Part shown: positions 22,375 through 32,716 of the stretch, piece after piece
Numbering within the stretch: the stretch's first letter is position 1
Layout: each line of letters begins with the position of its first letter
Source: Chamaecyparis obtusa
Taxonomy: Eukaryota; Streptophyta; Pinopsida; Cupressales; Cupressaceae
Direction: 5' to 3'
Length of the DNA: 64,000 nt
Assembly: GCA_027943335.1 (NCBI GenBank)
Contig: BSBK01003256.1
Location: 496,001 to 560,000 of the forward strand
Notes under the pieces: generated by a model
What the model was told of the DNA's origin: nothing
Databases searched by the model: none
The model's input: only the letters and a program-made list of their open reading frames with translations
Made by a program: the position numbers and the translations under genes

Positions 22375-23440
22375 ATGTCTATATCTACTAGTGAATCAGT
22401 AGGGGAGAACATAATGGTTACAAATGTAGAGATAGCTAGAGAAGTGGAAGAACAAAAGGAGAGGAATAGACTCCTTGAAGATGCTATGGATGAGATGAGG
22501 ATTAAACTACAAGAAGTGGTTGATCAGAGAGCTCAAGAACTGAACATGGGTGTTGAAACCAGTGACAGAGGTAAGAAGCCTATTGATGTAGATGACATCA
22601 TACCTAAATCAGATCACCCCTTAACCAATTAGGAACCATTAAAGAAGGCCATTAAAGCTTTGAATGCAAAGGATTTTGAAGGACTACCACTATTTAGTGG
22701 GAAAATGGATATTGAAACAGTCATGGAATGGATTGAAGGAACGAAAAACCATTTTGAATGTGAGGGTGTGATAGAAGCCCTAAATATTAAGGTTTCCAAG
22801 TGTAGATTGAGAGGAGAAACCTTGACATGGTGGAAATACCTACAAGATGAGAGGATCAGCATGGGTAAGTTACCTATAGAAAATTGGAAAGCCATGGTGA
22901 ATAAGGTAAAGGATAATTACCTGCCAGAAAACTATGAAGTCCAACTTCATAAAAAGAGACAAGGATTGAAGCAAAAGGACCTAGATGTGGCCTCTTATAT
23001 AGAGGAGTTTCAAAAGATATGTCTTAGGTCCAAGATCCAAGAAGAGGAATCTATTCAGGTGGCCAAGTATCTAAGTGGTCTCAAATAGAACATTCAAGAG
23101 GAGATAAGATTATGGACTCCAACCATGGTTCAAAAATGTCATCAGTTGGCTATCGAAGTTGAAGAGAGGAACAAAAAGAAGGGAGACTCAAAAAATAGGG
23201 GTAGAGGCAGAGGTAGAGAGCAAGTGAGTCATCGAGGTGGCTACCAAGGTAGGGGTAATGAGCAGAGAAACCAAGGGTAATCCAAGTTGACTGAGCATGG
23301 TGGTGAGACCAATCCAAGAGGGGGTTATTCTAGAGGTAGAGGTACACAAGGAGGACCTACTAGAGGAAGAGGTATAGGTAGGAGAAAATCCTATTTTTCA
23401 AGTATGAAATGTTAGAACTGTGGCCAAAGGGTCACCTAGC
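22375..23440 (+). pseudogene. TE-D gag; zinc knuckle split by a frameshift
   Basis: ATG 22375 opens with MSISTSESVGENIMV and a Glu-rich, coiled-coil-like stretch (EVEEQKERNRLLEDAMDEM). After a TAG at 22630-22632 the gag core has GLPLFSGKMDIETVMEWIEG (about 22681), LTWWKYLQDE and KQKDLDVASYIEEFQKICL. A further TAG at 23086 and an RG-rich tract follow. The zinc knuckle near 23407-23450 is divided between frames: KC, stop, NCGQ in one and KGHLAYRC in the next, so a one-base event hit the knuckle. Confidence 0.85.
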
Positions 23441-23990
23441 TTATAGATGCCCTGATAAGCCTTCCCCATCAAGTAGTGGGAAGAGGATTGGTTATACCCA
23501 TGAAGACACAACAAGTTTCAAGACACATGAGGTTGACCATATTGAATTAGAAATGGGAGAAAATATGATGTTCAAGAGGGTTTTGATCAGACAACTAATC
23601 AAGGATGAACCCAAGCATATGAGAGCCTTGTTTAGGATGAGGTGTAAAATCCTTGGAAAGGTATGCAAGGTAATTGTGGATTTAGGTTCCAATGACAATA
23701 TCATAGCAGAGGAGGCTATGAACAAGCTGAAACTAGAAAAGATCCCTCATGTCAATCCATAAAAGGTGACATGGCTAAATAAAGGACATTGTGTATTGGT
23801 GAATGAGAAAACTTGGGTGGAGTTTTCTATTGTAGGGTATAAAGACTATCTACTTTGTGATATGTTTCCCATGGATGCATGCCACTTTCTATTAGGTAGG
23901 CCTTGGGAATTTGATAGGAGTGTAGTGTATGATGGTAAGGAAAAATCCATATCCTTCAAGAAAGATAACAAGACTTTCAAGATTCAGTCC
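23441..23990 (+). pseudogene. TE-D retropepsin-like protease
   Basis: VCKVIVDLGSNDNIIAEEAM (about 23664-23723) is the active-site region with DLGS in place of DSGS. CHFLLGRPWEFDRSVVYDG (about 23881-23937) is the second conserved block. A TAA at 23760-23762 interrupts the frame between them. Confidence 0.82.
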
Positions 23991-25600
23991 TTGTTGGAAG
24001 AGGATGAATCTCAGTCCAAGACTCTAAGCATATTAATGAGTGGTAAGAAGGAGTTCATCAAAGCTCTCAAGGACAAGGAGAGTTATGAGTATGCTATTCT
24101 ACTCAATCCCAAGGAGGAGGAGAAAAACAAAATAGAGCCATTTCCATCAACCATTCAAGAGTTGTTAGAAAAGTACAAAGATATAGTTAGTGATGGTACC
24201 CCAACAACCTTACCTCCTAGGACTAGGGTGATTATTCATCAGATAGACTTTGTACCAGGTGCATCATTGCCCAATAAGGCAGCTTACAAGCTCACTCCAG
24301 AACAAAACTTGGATGTGGCTAGACAAGTGCAAGAGCTATTAGATCAAGGGTTGATTATGAAGAGCATAAGCCCTTGTGCAGTCTTGGTTGTGTTGGCATC
24401 CAAAAAGGGTGGCAAGTGGAGGCTTTGTATAGATTGAAGAGCCATAAACATGATTAAAATCTGGTATAGGTTCCCTATACCTAGAATTGAAGATCTAATG
24501 GACTGTCTTGGAGGGGCAATGTACGTCACCAAATTGGACCTTAAAAGTGGTTACCATCAGATTAGAATTAAGGAGGGACATGAGTGGAAAAAAACCTTCA
24601 AGACCACTGGTGGGCTATATGAGTGGAGAGTTATGCCATTTGGCCTCTCAAATGCACCTAGCACATTCATGAGGCTCATGAATGAAGTACTTAAGGACTT
24701 CATAGGTATATTTGTGGTAGTGTATCTAGATGATATACTCATATTTATTAGGACAACAATAGAACACTTGAAACATGTGGAGATGGTCCTAAAAAGATTA
24801 CAGGAGGAGAAGCTATCCATTAGTCTTGAAAAGTGTGAGTTCTTCAAATAGGAGCTTGTTTATTTGGGGGTTTGTAGTATCCCATGGATCACTAAAAATG
24901 GATCCAAGTAAGGTGGAAGCTATCTTGAGTTGGCCTACACCAACCACAACAATAGAGGTAAGGAGCTTTAATTGGTTAGCTCAATTTTACAGGAAGTTTA
25001 TAAGGCAGTTTAGTGGATTTGTGCACCAATAGTGGATACCATTAAAGGTGGTCTCAAGACCAAGTTCAAATGGACTCTTGCAATAGATCAAGCATTCAAA
25101 AGGCTAAAGGAACAAGTAGCAACACAACCTATCCTTAGGTTGCCTAGTTTTGACAAATTGTTCAATTTGGAGTGTGATGCTAGTGGATTGGCAGTAGGGG
25201 GTGTGTTAAGCCAAGAAGGTAGACAAGTAGCCTTCTTTAGTGTGAAACTAAATGAAGCTAAGAAGAAATGCTCTTCTTATGATTTTTAGTTGTATGCTTT
25301 AGTACACTCTCTAAGAAAATGGAGGCACTACTTGTTGCCAAAGGAGTTTGTGGTGTTTACTGACAACTAGGACCTTAGCTACATAAACACACAAGAGAAG
25401 TTGAGCAATAGACACCTAAAGTGGATGGAATATTTGCAAGCAATCACTTTCACAATAAAGCACAAAAATGAGTAGTTGAATAAGTTTGGAGATGCACTAA
25501 GTAGGAGGCTACTAACCATCCAAGAGGTACAACTAAGCAGCATTGGGATAGAGAGATTCAAAGACCTCTATAAGGATGATGAAGACTTTGGTGAAGCCTA
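23991..25600 (+). pseudogene. TE-D reverse transcriptase and RNase H
   Basis: RT blocks are AAYKLTPEQNLDVARQVQEL (about 24280), CAVLVVLASKKGGKWRLCID then TGA (24435), [16 protein letters not shown] (about 24520), [16 protein letters not shown] (about 24636) and catalytic YLDD at 24723-24734. The frame shifts near 24870 within a G-run after VYLG and returns near 25020. RNase H carries LECDASGLAVGGVLSQ (about 25168) and FTDN, stop, DLSYI. Stops at 25287 and near 25370 and 25473 further disable it. Confidence 0.9.
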
Positions 25601-26637
25601 CAAGGTATGCTCTAACTTTTAGAATCATTTTCATAGCAAGTTTTCTAATTTTACCTTGCAAAGTGGTTTTTTATTTAGGGGAAATCAGTTATGTGTTTCC
25701 AAGAGATCCATGAGGGAAAACCTCATACAAGAGAAACATAATGGTAGTTTGAGTGGTCATTTTGGGGTGAACAAAACCATAGATCTTGTGCAAAGATTTT
25801 ATCATTGGCCAAAGTTGGTTAGAGATGTCACCAAATATGTGGAGCAATGTGTAGTGTGCATGAAGGAAAAAGGAGGATCTAGTAATGCAGGTTTGTACCA
25901 ACCTATACAAGTGCCAAATAGACCATGGGAGTGCATGAGCATGGATTTCATTGTGGGCTTACCCAAGAAAAAGCATGGTCATGACATCATCTATGTTGGG
26001 GTAGATAGGTTCAGTAAGATGGGGCATTTTATACCTTGTAGGACTACACATGATGCTAGCAACATTGCTCATTTTTTAAAAAGAAATTGTAACGATCCAT
26101 GGACTACCCCTAAGTATTGTTTTAGATAGGGATGCCAAGTTTATGAGCCACTTTTGGAAAACATTATGGAGTAGATTGGGTACCAATCTCTCATTTGGAT
26201 CAGCTTACCACCCTCAAATTGATGGCCAAACTGAGGTGGTTAATAGATTCTTAGGCAACTTGTTGAGGTGTCTAACTAAATAATATGGGTAGACATGGGA
26301 TGTGGTTCTTCCTCAAACAAAGTATGCATATAATGATAGTATGAACATGACTACCGACAAGAGTCCCTTTGAGATTATTTATGGGATGCAACCAAGGGGT
26401 GTATGTGAGCTTAGAGACCTTCGAGCCATGGAGTACATGAGTGGTCATGTTGAATACTTCACTCAAAGAATGAAGGAGATCCAATAACAAGTTAGGAAGA
26501 ACATCCTAGACTCAACTCAAAAGTTGAAGGCCAAGATTGATGAGAAAAGAAAGAATATTGAGTTTGAAGTAGGTGATAGTATCATGGCTCATCTAAACAA
26601 ATCAAGGTTGTAGAAGGGTGTGTCTACAAAGTTATAG
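25601..26637 (+). pseudogene. TE-D integrase
   Basis: The HHCC finger is GSLSGHFGVNKT with CVVCMKEKG (about 25745-25872). The core has PWECMSMDFIVGLPKK (first Asp, about 25924), then a frameshift near 26090, VLDRDAKF (second Asp, about 26107-26130) and HPQIDGQTEVVN (Glu, about 26211-26246). The DDE triad is present at sequence level but spans the shift. SPFEIIYGMQPRG follows. Several TAG codons stand for Trp or Gln. Confidence 0.88.
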
Positions 26638-27020
26638 ATGATGAGAATAGGTCCTTGTAAAGTCTTAGCCAAATATGGGGCTAATGCATACAAACTAGAT
26701 CTGCCAAGTGGACTGAACATCTCCCCAGTTTTTAATATCTCTGATTTGATCAAGTATAAGGGTCCTCTCATTGAGCTGGATTCCAATAGTGCAGACATAC
26801 ATGTTGATGTTGAACATCATGCCCTGCCTCCCAAGGAGCAGCTAGAAGTAGCCAAGGTCTTAGATTCAAGAGTCAAGAAGACCACTAGGCATAAGGTGTA
26901 CATGGAACACCTCATTTAATGGAAGAACATGCCTAAATTTGAGGCTACCTGGGTGGAGGTTGTAGACTTCAAGATGCTTGGCATCTCAGAGGATATTCTA
27001 GTCATAGGAGTGACTTGAGC
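26638..27020 (+). pseudogene. TE-D integrase C-terminus and chromodomain
   Basis: RIGPCKVLAKYGANAYKLDL and SPVFNISDLIKY form the integrase C-terminal beta-barrel region. VLDSRVKKTTRHKVYMEHLI, TAA, WKNMPKFEATWVEV follows and has chromodomain spacing (Y, W, W). The stop TGA lies at about 27014-27016, just before the polypurine tract. Confidence 0.82.
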
Positions 27021-27025
27021 TTTTT

Positions 27026-27040
27026 GTTTGTGGGGGAGTA
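27026..27040 (+). other. TE-D polypurine tract
   Basis: GTTTGTGGGGGAGTA lies directly upstream of the TGATGCAGGG start of the right LTR, the normal place for the plus-strand primer. Confidence 0.88.
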
Positions 27041-28664
27041 TGATGCAGGGCACCTAGGTAAGGCTATTTGGTACCTAGTGTCCCTAATGTGAATTTTTGG
27101 CTTGTAGTGGCCTTAGCCAAGCCACTAGTTTAGTGAGAAGACTAGTTAGTCTCTCAAGTGTTTTGGTTAGTGGTTAGTCTTGACTTGGATTTCCCTAAGT
27201 CCTAGGTGTGTCTTCTTGGGTCAAGATGAATCAGAGTTGGCCAACTTAGTTAAAATTGCCAAGTGTAGGATAATGTTGCAAAAGTTGTAAAATGGCCTCT
27301 TTAATGATTTTACAGGGTGGGAATGGTCTTAAATACCTTATTTTAGTTAGGGTTATGTCCCCAAGGGGTGTGAATAGGTGGTTTTCCAATCCACCAAAAG
27401 TTGCTATGACAGCTTTGAAAGTTGTCATGACAACATTTCTTATTTCACCTAAGAATGGCTCTAGAAGACCAAAAGCCTGAACCATGGGCCCAAACACTTA
27501 GGTTGAGCTATTTAATGTTCAAAAACCCTAAATGTGAGCATTGGGAAGTTTGGAGTATAGAAAACCAAGCCTGACATGAGTGTGGCTATGTATTATTTTA
27601 AAAAGTTAATGCATTTGTGTGTGACAGAGATCAAAGATGGATTGAAAACTAGACTGTAATGGTTTCATGTGTTAGTATAGGATGTATTTTGGTTTTTAGG
27701 ATAGTTAATTCATCATTTCATTTAGTTTTAGCATTATTTTGTATTTATTTCTTTCTCTAGCCTATCTCGGGTTGGTCCAGACAAGGTTTTGCAAAATGGA
27801 GTGCTAGATCACTCTCTCACCATACAATCTATATGACCCCTTGGGATCTGTGACTAGAATCTTTGTAACATAGGATGGTGAAAGGAGGGGCCTTAAAAAG
27901 TTTAGGAGGCATTTTTGAAGTGATGCCCTAGGTGAGCCAGGAGTGCATGGCTAGGGATCACAAGGTATTGCAGAGTTGATAAGAGGGATTGAAAGCATTC
28001 ATTGCTTCAATCAAAGCTTATGGAGGGGAGGCCAGATGTGTTACCAAGAATCTCCAATGCTGAGAAGCTTCAGAGGAAGGTTGAGACATGGAGAATCACC
28101 AAACCCTCATTGGTTCAGGCAGTGAGCTAGTAAACCCTCAAATATAGCCCCATATCTAGAAGACCCTGTATGGATAGAGAGAAGGGAGACCTGGAAAATC
28201 TGTAAGCCCTTCCAAAAGGGTACTCAAATAAATAATTATTTTGGTACTTTATTTGGAGAAGTTGGGAGTTATTAAGAGAAATAGGTCAATTAGGCCTATT
28301 AGCCTTGTAGCCCTTTTTGGGCCAGTCAGCAAGAAAAGCCTATTAGTGATAGGACTTACTATGAAGAAGGTGGGGCTAAACATGGTTTTGAACCATTTTT
28401 CATATGAAGCAACCCTCCTCTCAAATTGAGGGTGAAAGAAAACTTGATCTCCATTTTATAGGGATGGTAGAGTTAGAAGGAAGCAAATGAGTGTCATGAT
28501 GGAATGAGATAGGTTCAAACCTTAGTGTCACAAGTTGAATAGGAAAGGATTGAGTTTGTAAATCCTTGGAGGGGACTAGGATAGTGCCCTATAGGCTAAA
28601 AGAAGTAGCCTTGTATGAACCTAGGAGAATCTAGGACAAGTTGAGCAAGACATGTGTTACACCA
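27041..28664 (+). repeat. TE-D 3' LTR
   Basis: 1624 bp, aligned with 20689-22334. It holds only one perfect GTTGTCATGACAAC palindrome where the 5' LTR has two. Confidence 0.92.
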
Positions 28665-29141
28665 TGTAGAGTAGAGAATTACTAGTGTACTTCATTAGAA
28701 CTGATCAAGCAAAGATAGTTGATGTCAGACAGTTCAAAAGATTGTGTATTTCTTCATATACACTTGTGTTGTGAATAGTGAGTTCTGAAGGTGGATTTAA
28801 CCTTCTTTGGGTAGTGAGCCCACTCTTCTTTCTTGACTCCTAACAGGGTCTGTCCTCTAACAAGGACTGTGTACTGTAATGTTTCAATAAGCTCCTAACA
28901 TGGCTAGATCTTCTAACAAGGATACTATACTCTCAGTACATCATTTGTGGGTGCTAATTCCCACTAGGGTTTTTACCTTTAACAAGGTTTCCCCAACACC
29001 AAAATATTGTGTTATTGTGTTGGCATTCATTGTGTTCATTGGATTTGATATTGATGCTATTCAAAGTTTAAAGTTTAATATTCTATCATACAACTAATTC
29101 ACCCCCACTCTCAGTTGTATTGTGGACTGTTATTCCTAACA

Positions 29142-30918
29142 TGAAATCCATGGGTAAACTTTAGGTGGGGTTTAGGAGGGTCTTTTGGGCTCCCATGGGG
29201 TAGCTAGGGTCAATTTTAGCTACCCAGGTTGGTACCTTAGGGGTTAGGGGTCATTTTCAGCCCATTAAGAGCCTTTAATCATATTTATGATAGTCCAAAA
29301 GTCTCCATTTCTAAGTTGTGTGAATTTGAGAGTTGTGAGGAATTGGTTAACCTCTCTCTTCTTCCCAAATTTGCATTCAACTCCATTTATGGAGAAGGAA
29401 GGAAAGTGGGAAGAAGGGGATGGAAGTTTCTTCCTCACTTGTGATTGGTTCCTAGATTTTAGGAGGATTTCCTATATAGGGAAAGTTTGAGGAAAGGCTT
29501 GAGTGTTCACCCACTCTCTAGTTTTAGAGACCAATTCAGATTTGGAAGGAGCTTAGGGAAGACTTGCTTGGAAGGAGACACAACTTTCAAAAATTAAACC
29601 TCGGCTTGGATTAAGGTTTGCCTCTTGTAGATTAGTTGTTTTTTTCTTGCATGTATGTGAGCTTGGAGCTCCATTAATGGAGTCCATGGCTTTTTATGGT
29701 TTTTTCTTGAAAATTCTTGTTATGCAAAATGTTGTTTTTCCTTTGTAAAGTTTAATTTTGAATGGGATTCTTTACAACACACTCACCCTAGGTAGGGTAG
29801 AGTAACCTTGAAGGGGATAGTAGGAAGAGACCCATGATTGTGTAGAGTCTCCCATGTGAGGAGGGATAAACATGGGGTTTCACGATACCCATGATACCAA
29901 GTATGGCCTATGAGCACTTGGGGGCACAAGGAGTTTTTAGACCGCAACTTTTGAAGATGGTCTTTCCAAGTCTATGTGTGGCTTGTGAAAAATTACACTT
30001 AATATTGTGGCTTCTCCTCGTGATAGTCCACCACTACCCTTGTTTCAAGAAGGTCTCTTGGAGACCTCCCTCTTGTTAAACCATGTTGGGAATCCTCTTA
30101 AGTGTTTTTGTGTTGATTATGTTCCTGCATGCTTTTGTGATTCCTATTTGTATCCCATTCTAATCTGGATCTCCTAGCTTGGGGGTGGCCTTGAAAAGGC
30201 CTAGGTTGCGAGATGAGCCTCTGTGGTCAACCTTGTTCTATCAGGTACTCGCTAGATCAAGGACCTGGTAACTTTCAAGCTAGAAATTCAATTTGTAAAA
30301 CTTGTTGTAAACTTTGCATTTCATGTTTATGTGTGATTTGGAAATCTGGGAATTCCTTGTAAAATCATACATTTTGAAATTGTCAAATTTATTGTTAATT
30401 AATATATTGGAAAGGAAACTTATGAACCATGATGCATTGAAAATTCATAATTTCCATTTAAATTTTATGTGTATGAGTTATTTAATTTTTAGCAAATTTA
30501 AGAAATGATGAATTTAAATATTATTTAAAATTTGATGCAATTAATTTCAATAGAATGAAATATGTTGACAATATGATCTCGATTATATATCTGTATGAGA
30601 TTAAAAGGTTTATTTAAATTTTCTATTGCATAAATTAAGTTAAATGTTAGCATATCCTTAATATACTTAATAGAAAAATTAAATTGATAAGTTGTGATTT
30701 AGATTTTGGGAGAGATTAAATTATTTTGTACTTAGGATTTTTTTTGAAAATTAATAAAAAAAATAAAATGCCTAAAATGAAAAACTATTTCCTACAATAT
30801 GTTAGGTTATCAAATTAGATAGCAAGAATGTAATTAAATTTTAATTTTTTTTGGCCTAAGTGCTCTCTGTTTTGATTTTCAGTAGTGAAATTCTACCAGT
30901 CATTATTTTTGAATGTTG

Positions 30919-30919
<1 letters not shown>
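29142..30919. other. Unassigned sequence right of S1
   Basis: About 1.8 kb. The part to about 30250 has moderate GC and a TATATAGG near 29473, and could be a decayed LTR, but I find no partner copy in the window. From 30250 to 30919 the DNA is very AT-rich. No convincing gene is seen on either strand. Confidence 0.45.

Positions 30920-30965
<46 letters not shown>
30920..30965. repeat. (TA)n microsatellite
   Basis: An uninterrupted alternating TA run of about 46 bp, followed by AATTAATTAAAT. Length is likely variable between individuals. Confidence 0.95.
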
Positions 30966-30970
<5 letters not shown>

Positions 30971-31070
30971 TTAAATTTTTGAAGCCCTTTTGAAGAAATG
31001 GTAAACCCAGTTTTGCTCAAACTGCAGAGCGCTGTGTGATTGAAACAAAAGAAATAAATACAATTTTATT

Positions 31071-31280
31071 TTGATGGGACGAGGGTTGCGGGGAGTGGCC
31101 GAAGCCACCCCTGCCCCCGCACCCATCCTCCCCTCCCCTTTGCAGTTAACTGTGGTGAGCAGTGACACAAGCACCACACACCACCACTGCAATAGCAGTG
31201 GTAGGGCGGGGTGCGGCAGCGACTGAGCCCCCTTCCCCACCATCCCCGCTTCTCCCCACCACTCTGTGCACCCAGCCATT
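31071..31280. other. GC/CpG-rich islet in AT-rich DNA
   Basis: About 200 bp of C/G-rich sequence with several intact CpGs (GGACGAGGG, GGCGGGGTGCGGC, CAGCGACTG, CCCCGC) lies between strongly AT-rich flanks. It contains a perfect hairpin, ACCACTGC (31183-31190), loop AATA, GCAGTGGT (31195-31202). Minus-strand frames are open in two phases, but their product is low-complexity and I do not call a gene. It could be a captured gene-exon fragment or part of a small transposon. Confidence 0.5.
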
Positions 31281-32032
31281 CAGCTGCCACAAAGCCTTTG
31301 TTTTTTTTATAAAACCCTATTCTTATGGTGTTGTTTAAATTAGAATGTTTTATTTTTTAAAAAATGGGAGTTTGGTTTAAGTTCGTTTTATATGTATGGT
31401 TTTAAAATGAAAAAGGGTTTGTATTTAAAGTTTTAAATTTGATAATCTAGTTTATTAATAGATTTGGTTATGTTATTTAATGGATTTAATTTATAATTGT
31501 ATATTTCTTTAGATATGATTTTATTATATGGTTTTCAGTTTCAGTATTATTTAATTAAGTTTATTAATTTAATTTATATTAAAAAGAGGGGCTTGTATAA
31601 TTAGATTCAAAGGGGTATATTTAATAAATTTATTTCATAAATTGCATATTTAAAATAGATCTATTTAAATAAGTTTTAGATTAATTTATTTGAAGTAAGA
31701 TTTCATTATCTGTTAAAAATAAGATTCTCTAAAATGGTGAGATTGGAATTGTATTAGTAACCTGATTTTATAATTATTTAAATTGGATTTATAAATTAAT
31801 TTGGATTAAGTTTTAAAATGAACCTTTATACTCCAGCTTGTCTTTAAATGAGATGTTTATAACTTTGTAGATGAATTGGGTAAATTATTATTTATATTAA
31901 AATCAAACATTTGAATTTATTTAAATTAAAGTTAGATGAACATTATTAAGTGTAGGATGTCATAATCAACTCCTCATCATTAAGCCTCAGTCAATTGGAC
32001 CTTCATGGTTATGTAGACCATTTTTGTGCACG
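31281..32032. other. AT-rich spacer
   Basis: About 750 bp of AT-rich sequence with many TTTAAAT and TTAATT words. No gene, repeat pair or element end is recognised. Confidence 0.5.
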
Positions 32033-32500
32033 ATTGACTTTTGGTCAACCCTCAGTCAAACTTAGGGAAAATGCCTTAATTTGTGTGCACAACTTACCCT
32101 ATCTTGTTTTAACCTTAGTAGATTATCAACGGTCAAATTTGGGCACAGATGACTTTTGGTCAACCCTCGATCAAACCTTGGTCAAATGCCTTAGTTTGCG
32201 TGCCCAAGTTTTTCTTGATAAGTTTTGTTTCCTTTTAGCTTGGTTGCACATATTTTGGTGCATGTTGACTTTTGGTCAACTCTGGTTAACTTTAGTCAAT
32301 AACCTCGATTTGTGTGCCAGTTGAAGCTTGTAGTCTAGGAAACCCTATAGGATAGATTAGAAGTTTTTCAGGGAAGTTTGACTTTTTGTCAAACTTGGTC
32401 AACCTTCTCTAGTTTGACCCTTATTGAATTTTTGGACCACTTAGACTTTTCAGTTAACTATTTCTCTCTGTACCATTTTGTGTGCACATGAAATCTTGTG
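32033..32500. repeat. Imperfect 115-bp tandem repeat rich in TTGAC/GTCAA
   Basis: The word TGACTTTTGGTCAACC or a close form recurs at about 32034, 32149, 32264 and 32379, a steady 115-116-bp period. Each unit also carries a GTGCGCAC/GTGCAC-like word (GTGTGCAC, GGGCACAG, GTGCCAG). TTGAC is the core of plant W-boxes, so this could be an old LTR enhancer block. That role is an inference. Confidence 0.75.
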
Positions 32501-32716
32501 CCAGTTAGTATTTTACTTCTTAGTTGTGTATGTAAGTGTGTTTTTAGTTAACATTAGGTTTTAGAAAAAAATTGTAGTTGTGTTTTGCTCACTTTTTTGG
32601 GCATGACATATGAAATCATGGAAAAAAAATGGAATGGCTTGTTTTCATTACCACAGATTTGGTCACTTAGCTAAGGACTGTAAGTACCAAAATAAATATT
32701 CTACCGAGGAGCAACT

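Larger units (their letters stand above)
20689..28664 (+). mobile_element. TE-D: Ty3/Gypsy chromovirus inserted in S1
   Basis: LTRs 20689-22334 and 27041-28664 surround gag, protease, RT, RNase H, integrase and a chromodomain. TSD copies are TGTAT (20684-20688) and TGTAG (28665-28669), one mismatch. The left LTR terminus has CATTGCAGGG for TGATGCAGGG and its end TA for CA, both decayed. A polypurine tract ending GTGGGGGAGTA precedes the right LTR. In the first 190 aligned LTR bases I count only 4 differences, so this is a fairly recent insertion. Confidence 0.92.
19912..29141 (+). mobile_element. S1: solo Copia-type LTR split by TE-D
   Basis: The two parts 19912-20688 and 28670-29141 together make a solo LTR of about 1.25 kb. 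It begins TGTTGGATATTGCTAATG, ends ATTCCTAACA and is flanked by a perfect TSD TGAAA (19907-19911 and 29142-29146). The start resembles S2 (TGTTGGAAATTTGGCTAATG), and the end has the CCTAACAGG array and the terminal C-run hairpin shared with the other Copia-type LTRs. No internal region remains, as after LTR-LTR recombination. Confidence 0.85.

Noticed and set aside
19791..30250. Possible large LTR from TGTTGGCATGG to GTTCTATCA around S1
   Set aside because: No second copy, polypurine tract or convincing TSD supports it, and the first five bases are the TE-C target duplication.
31066..31290. Two overlapping minus-strand frames over the GC-rich islet
   Set aside because: Open frames are expected in GC-rich DNA; the products are Gly/Trp/Arg-rich with no motif.
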